Source of the DNA: Paraescarpia echinospica
Lineage: Eukaryota; Annelida; Polychaeta; Sabellida; Siboglinidae
NCBI GenBank assembly: GCA_020002185.1
Contig: CM034542.1
Coordinates: 56,177,280-56,241,279 of the forward strand
Length of the DNA stretch: 64,000 nucleotides
Direction: 5' to 3'
Each line of letters starts with the position of its first letter. The stretch's first letter is position 1. Under the pieces are notes generated by a model. That model was given only the letters and a program-made list of their open reading frames with translations. It had not been told where the DNA came from and ran no database searches. This document shows positions 59,678-64,000 of this stretch, piece after piece. A program made the position numbers and the translations under genes.

Positions 59678-62373
59678 GTGTGTGTGTGTGTGAATGTGTG
59701 TATGTATGTGTATATGTATGTGTGTATGTATGTGTATATGTATGTGTGTATGTATATGTGTGCATGTATGTGTGTATGTATGTATGTATGTGTGCATGTG
59801 TGCATGTTTGCCTGTATGTGTGTATGTACGTATGCATGTATGTATTAATTCATGTGCGTATGTTCGTACAATGCTTATTTGCATACACACACACACATAT
59901 ATATATATATGTACGTATATATATATATATATATATATACGTATATATAAACATATATATATATATATACGTATGAACATATACGTAGATATATATGTAC
60001 GTACATAAGTATGTACGTAGCTATATATTGATATCATGTACTTGTGTACGTACAGGTGTATGTACATATACATATGTATGCGTATTATACATATACACAT
60101 AAACATTGTGCATTAAGAATACTGTCGTCCACAATATTATATTTGCTCACAACTGACTTCCCGTTAAACATTTTGCATAAGGTGCCACAAAAATAAAGCG
60201 TCCTTAGTGATTATAGGACACTCGACAGACTTGCACAATTAGTAAGTTTAACAAAGAATCTTATGACGAAGACCAAACGTAAAATGGTGGTGTTGCGATC
60301 ACGTCATTCCACGCGGATCGATAGTAACAATTCGTTCAGTTGTCATGTTACGGATACATCTTTATTATATTTTCAGCACACGACAATGTTAACTTTTACG
60401 GGATCATCCTGGTACGTCAAATACATATTCAGGTTTGATCACAATTGAGCAAGTCGTGTTTTTTACTTGCTGTAGAGTTGTCATCAAAACCTACAATTAT
60501 ATAAACCTACAACGTGGGAGATGCTGTCTGTCTGGTATTACCAAAACAAGACGATTTTGTTTACATACGCAGGGGTTCTTTCCTCAATGACATGTCCGCA
60601 TAATGTACGCTGCCAGCCTGCCAACATAATTCAAGTCCACACATATGGTAGTCCTCAAACAGGCTCCCAGCTGTTTTTTCATGGTGCAAAAAATCGCGGA
60701 AAGAGGGAACTGTCTCTGCACGGGCTCTTGTGTTGTTTGTATACAGTATACCTTCTCTTGAGCGGCCCCTTCGCCAACGGCCACCTGCCAATAGCGGCCA
60801 TCCCAACGATGCATTAACTGTTTCATCATTAAAGCAACCCCTCTACAGCGGCCACTCGTCTATCGCGATCAGCGACCGAATCAGGTCATATTACCCCTAT
60901 GCAACGGCCACTTGGCCGTTGAAAGCCTTTGTTTATGCAGTATGATCTCTCGCGGTGCTTATCATGTATACAGGCCACGCGATCTGGCTGGGCGCGGCTA
61001 TATTATATGTCGACTATGTTGCGTTAAAAGGCCTTGTGCATGCTTAGCAGCGTTTGCGTGTCCATACGTCGACATAAATTAATATATTTTGTGTATAATG
61101 TCCTGTGCGGAAGGTAGGAGGCTGAATATGTGTCCCCTGTAGAACGGCCAAACATTGGGGTGTTATTTAACTCTCAAGAATTAACACACTTTCACTTTTA
61201 AAAAAACCCTCATTATTGAGACTTTCCAGGTAAATAAAATATTGGCTTTAGACAGTGATGGATATATGTGAACGCATGGTAACTGCAGTGTGGCTTAATG
61301 CTTCCCAGAGAAATAGAGCTGGTTTTGGAATGATCACATTTTCTCGGCCTGACCTTTAAAACGCACGAGCGGTCGTAACGGCAACATGCTGCGTTATATA
61401 AGAATGATTTCCTTGTAACCGTCACAATGTAACTTAAAGAGGCCAGTTAGTTCCTTCACCGGGAATTAGCTGGCGCAGTAATTTGTAACAGGAAGTCTGC
61501 TGTGTTCAACGTGGGAAAATGGAACATCGTTGAACATCAAAGGGTATTGCAGTTAACTCAGCACGTCTGGGCCGTTTTGCCAATAAAGCTTTTTCTGAAA
61601 CTGGGTGTTTTGTTTACTATTTGATTATGCTCCGGGTCGTACCTTCTAAACTGCGAAGGTTATTACAGGTTTATATACACAAATTGGCGGGCGGTATACC
61701 TTCAACATAGTTAGTATAGTCTTAAAGAACATTATATTAATTAATAAATGAAACCAATAGGAACATACTACTTCATTTTAAACGTAGCTGAATTTACTTA
61801 ATATGTATCATTATGTGCCTGATATTTCCTGTTGAGGTGGAGCTGGCGACGATAACGTCACCGAACGGCACGGAACGCTACGTGTTCCGGTTGACGTCGC
61901 TGGGACAGAGCCGCCTCTACGGCCTCGTGTACTTCGACGTGCTCTACTACATCTTCAGCTTCACCCTCCCTCTCCTTCTCCTCACGGTCCTCGGTGCAAA
62001 GCTCGTCGTCGCTTACCAGGCGGTTCTCCGTCGCCGCCGTCGGTCGTCGCGGCAGGGCACGGACCAGAACATCACTCTCGTCATGATCGTCGTCGTCATC
62101 GTCTTCGTCGTGTGCAATGCCCCTGCGCGGGTCGTGCAGTTGCTGTGGGCGTACCGCGTGCAGAAGTGCGGCACGTTCCGCTTCGTCGCCATGGAGCTGA
62201 GCAACACGCTCGAGGTGCTCAACTCGTCCGTGAACTTCGTTATCTACTGCGTCTACCGGAAGCAGTTCCGCCGGATATTGCGTCAGTGCATGAACGAGGG
62301 CGGCTTCTCGGAGATGTATTCGCGCGCCGGGAACACATCGTTCATTATCGTCGACGCCGAGACGAAGGTATGA
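55327..62373 (+). CDS. Rhodopsin-family GPCR, FMRFamide-receptor-like (3 exons, 364 aa)
   Basis: Plasma-membrane peptide receptor by family; the ligand is unknown. Exons 55327-55569, 58459-58773 and 61837-62373 are all phase 0 with AG/GT borders. The start is the first ATG after an in-frame TGA (55297-55299), context GCGATGG. N-glycosylation sites NVS and NTT lie in the N-terminus. TM1 has GVIGNSV (GN pair), TM2 LAVVDN with the sodium-site Asp, TM3 [22 protein letters not shown]4 ends LYNLPHFFE (typical of FMRFamide receptors), TM5 is [18 protein letters not shown]6 [14 protein letters not shown]7 [18 protein letters not shown]. The basic run RRRRRSSRQ forms the third intracellular loop. DRY is replaced by YRY and NPxxY by NFxxY. 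Third codon positions are strongly G/C, unlike the AT-rich surroundings. FMRFaR-like is the best guess; another peptide receptor is possible. Confidence 0.92.
55646..55955. repeat. ~310-bp dispersed repeat, copy 1 (GPCR intron 1)
   Basis: Shares AGTAATTTGTAACA-CAAG, GCTGTGTT-AACGTGGGAAA, TCGTTGAACATC, TTGGCGGGC-GTAT-CCTTCAA and TTAATTAATAAATGAAA blocks in order with 61466-61788, same orientation. It begins about 75 bp after exon 1. Confidence 0.85.
56161..56180. repeat. Short TA run
   Basis: About ten TA units in GPCR intron 1. The wider intron 55570-58458 otherwise shows only repeats and no exon. Confidence 0.8.
57395..57564. mobile_element. 170-bp MITE, TA target, CAG...CTG ends (pogo/Tigger-like)
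   Basis: Left end CAGCGGAACCTCACTATTCA; right end GTTTGACTG, an imperfect inverted match. TA on both sides (57393-57394 and 57565-57566). The inner phrase TACTTGAATAGCGAGGCGACC is shared with the midasin-intron copies at 18233 and 21304. Confidence 0.7.
58223..58440 (+). mobile_element. MITE copy 2, TTA target duplication, beside GPCR exon 2 acceptor
   Basis: Ends TGGATCATCTCAGAA and TTCTGAGATGATCCC, with GTCCGATATCAGAC and GATATCGGAC inside. TTA flanks both sides (58220-58222 and 58441-58443). It matches 9709-9937 in opposite orientation. Its right end is 18 bp before exon 58459-58773. Confidence 0.88.
59455..60075. repeat. Long ATGT/ACGT/TG/TA microsatellite block in GPCR intron 2
   Basis: About 600 bp of TATG, TACG, TG and TA repeats with interruptions. 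Long Tyr/Cys/Val (plus) and His/Thr/Tyr (minus) frames are composition artefacts. Confidence 0.96.
61245..61425 (+). repeat. SINE-like repeat, 5'-truncated and diverged
   Basis: Contains GTAACTGCAGTGTGGCTTAA + TGCTTCCCAGAGAA and ends TTATATAAGAATG, matching the body of the SINE at 54621. Confidence 0.6.
61466..61788. repeat. ~310-bp dispersed repeat, copy 2 (GPCR intron 2)
   Basis: Same-orientation partner of 55646-55955; it ends about 50 bp before exon 3. No inverted ends or ORF noticed. Confidence 0.85.
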
Positions 62374-64000
62374 CGACGTTGATGTCGCCGGGACGTAGAA
62401 AAGACAGTACAGATGTACGATATTGGCTGGACGTAGCAGAAATACACAGGATATTGTGAAAGTACTTGCACATTGGATGTACAAATTGAGTACACTTAAA
62501 GTCGAAGTGACGTGACCTGGATTCTGTGAACGGTCGTTGTATCCAGGTGTGTACTGTGAACAATTATTGGCAGTATATGTGGTGGACCATCTATCAAAGG
62601 ATACAACAGTGACGCGACGTTGACGTTCACGTCTGTGAACTTGATTATCGCTGACCGGTGCTTTTAATTGCCATGTTACGGCTTTAATTGTTTTTTGTAT
62701 TAAAAACCGTCAAAAGAATGGATGCAGGTGAGAATTAATGAATAATGAAATGACAGTGTCGCTAACTGGTAAGTGCCTAAAAATACTTACATACGTCAAA
62801 AGTATTCAAACTGAAAGTAGTCTGACTACATTTTAGGACAGCTCTTTTCTAGCTGTTAATTTAGCTTAACTGAACAACAAAGTGAACCTAATACCGAGCG
62901 TTCACAAGGCCACGGAGTATCGGTTTTAGTAACCTGTTTGGGTTCTGGGTCAACAACATGGCCGTGAAAGACGTCCTTGTTGTCGTGAATGCGCGCGTGG
63001 CCTTGCCCCGTGTGGGCGGGCTGCCAGTATTACTTACCATGTATACGTTGATATGTTATCGGCGCAAAATCCCCCAGGTTACCGCCTTGCGGGCGCTAAT
63101 TGTTTGTTTCCAACAAGTCGTATCGGTTACCTGTTGTTGTCCGAACTCAATGAATATATTCAGACCCATGTTCATGTTTGCTCTGAGTGCAGGTGTAACT
63201 AGCCGATGTTAGTGCCGTTCAGAAACAGATCTTTGTGTACGGCCGATGTATACTGCGCATGTGCACGCGCAAGCGCCGCGAACAAAGTGACCTGCTCCTT
63301 TGATCTATGACTAATTGAACACGAAATAGCTAATTTTAGTTTCTGTGTTTATCGTTTTGTTTGTTATTTGTCCTACATCTCACCTCACATGTTATTACGT
63401 TTATGTTTATACTAGGTATTCTAACAAGTAAACTGTTGAAATTAAACGTGTTATAACGCAAACCACCTGCGTTCGTTGACCTCTGCTACGGGGATTTGTT
63501 GCCGAGTCCGATGTAAGACTGTTAATTTTATACTGCGCAGAACGCAACTGACAAAGTTTCGACATGGCACGCCGGTATCACATAAGTATAATGCTGATAA
63601 TTCTTGTCGGTCTGACACGTCAATCGAGTTTGATTTGCTTCATATGTACTGCTGTCGTCGCCTCAATCATAGCAAAGCAGGTGCGTGTCAGCAGACGACT
63701 TCCGGCGATGTTGCAAACGACTTCCGGTAATACTACAGACAATATTATTATTGATAGTTAATTCGGCGACGTGATGTTTGAATGTGAATAAATATATCTT
63801 ATGTAAATTCCGCAACGTTTTAAGTTACAATATGACGGTTAAAGGGAAATTATTCTTACATAACGCGCTATATTGATGTTAGGACCGCCCAATGCATTTT
63901 AGGCGTTATCCCGGGGAAATAAGATAATTCCAACACCAGCTCTATTCTCTGGTAATAATTAAGCCTAGCTGCTGTTTCTATGCAAAGACTATTCGTTCAC
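62374..64000. other. Probable GPCR 3' UTR, then no gene recognised
   Basis: After the TGA at 62371-62373, ATTAAA near 62699 is a candidate poly(A) signal. Frames beyond (for example 62958-63212) have no recognisable motif. Confidence 0.45.

Noticed and set aside
59332..60106. Frames of 100-214 aa rich in Cys/Val/Tyr or His/Thr/Tyr
   Set aside because: Translations of TATG/TG/TA microsatellite in a GPCR intron.
61858..62484. 208-aa minus-strand frame opposite GPCR exon 3
   Set aside because: Antisense shadow of a GC3-rich coding exon; the plus strand encodes clear TM5-TM7 motifs.

Overview
This is a eukaryotic, animal-type window: AT-rich introns with GT-AG borders, many dispersed retroelements, MITE-like elements, minisatellites and microsatellites, and no operon-like packing. 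The repeat set (CR1/L2-like and RTE-like LINEs, Penelope-like elements, tRNA-headed SINEs, a long-inverted-repeat DNA transposon) and an FMRFamide-receptor-like GPCR suggest an invertebrate, most likely a lophotrochozoan such as a mollusc or annelid. The taxon is an inference.

Region 1 (1-28 kb, plus strand): the 3' part of a midasin (MDN1/Rea1) gene. I traced 31 consecutive coding exons that stay in frame from 206 to the stop at 27880 (1482 codons plus stop). The upstream AAA-ATPase ring lies outside the window. The exons encode the end of the helical linker, the Asp/Glu-rich linker and the C-terminal MIDAS domain. The introns carry several minisatellites (up to about 47 units of 41 bp), TIR elements and SINE pieces. 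One intron is of GC-AG type.

Region 2 (28-54 kb): intergenic and repeat-dominated. It holds a broken XPG/FEN-like transposon ORF fragment (29.6 kb); a LINE interrupted by a CR1/L2-like copy (32.6-34.8 kb); two more copies of the same CR1/L2-like family; a duplicated LINE 3'-end block in which one copy keeps the empty insertion site; a decayed Penelope-like element with an odd domain order (37.9-39.5 kb); a 3.36-kb DNA element with long inverted arms made of roughly 190-bp subrepeats (41.85-45.21 kb); a head-to-head pair of retroelement ends (47.3-48.0 kb); an RTE-like LINE on the minus strand (48.96-50.55 kb); and long simple repeats.

Region 3 (54-64 kb, plus strand): a three-exon rhodopsin-family GPCR, FMRFamide-receptor-like, 364 aa, apparently intact and GC-rich at third codon positions. 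A tRNA-derived SINE and CAC/ACT trinucleotide repeats lie just upstream. The two real genes act in unrelated processes (pre-60S ribosome maturation and peptide signalling). What they share is transposon colonisation: one MITE family with 3-bp TTA/TAA target duplications sits about 20 bp upstream of a splice acceptor in both genes.
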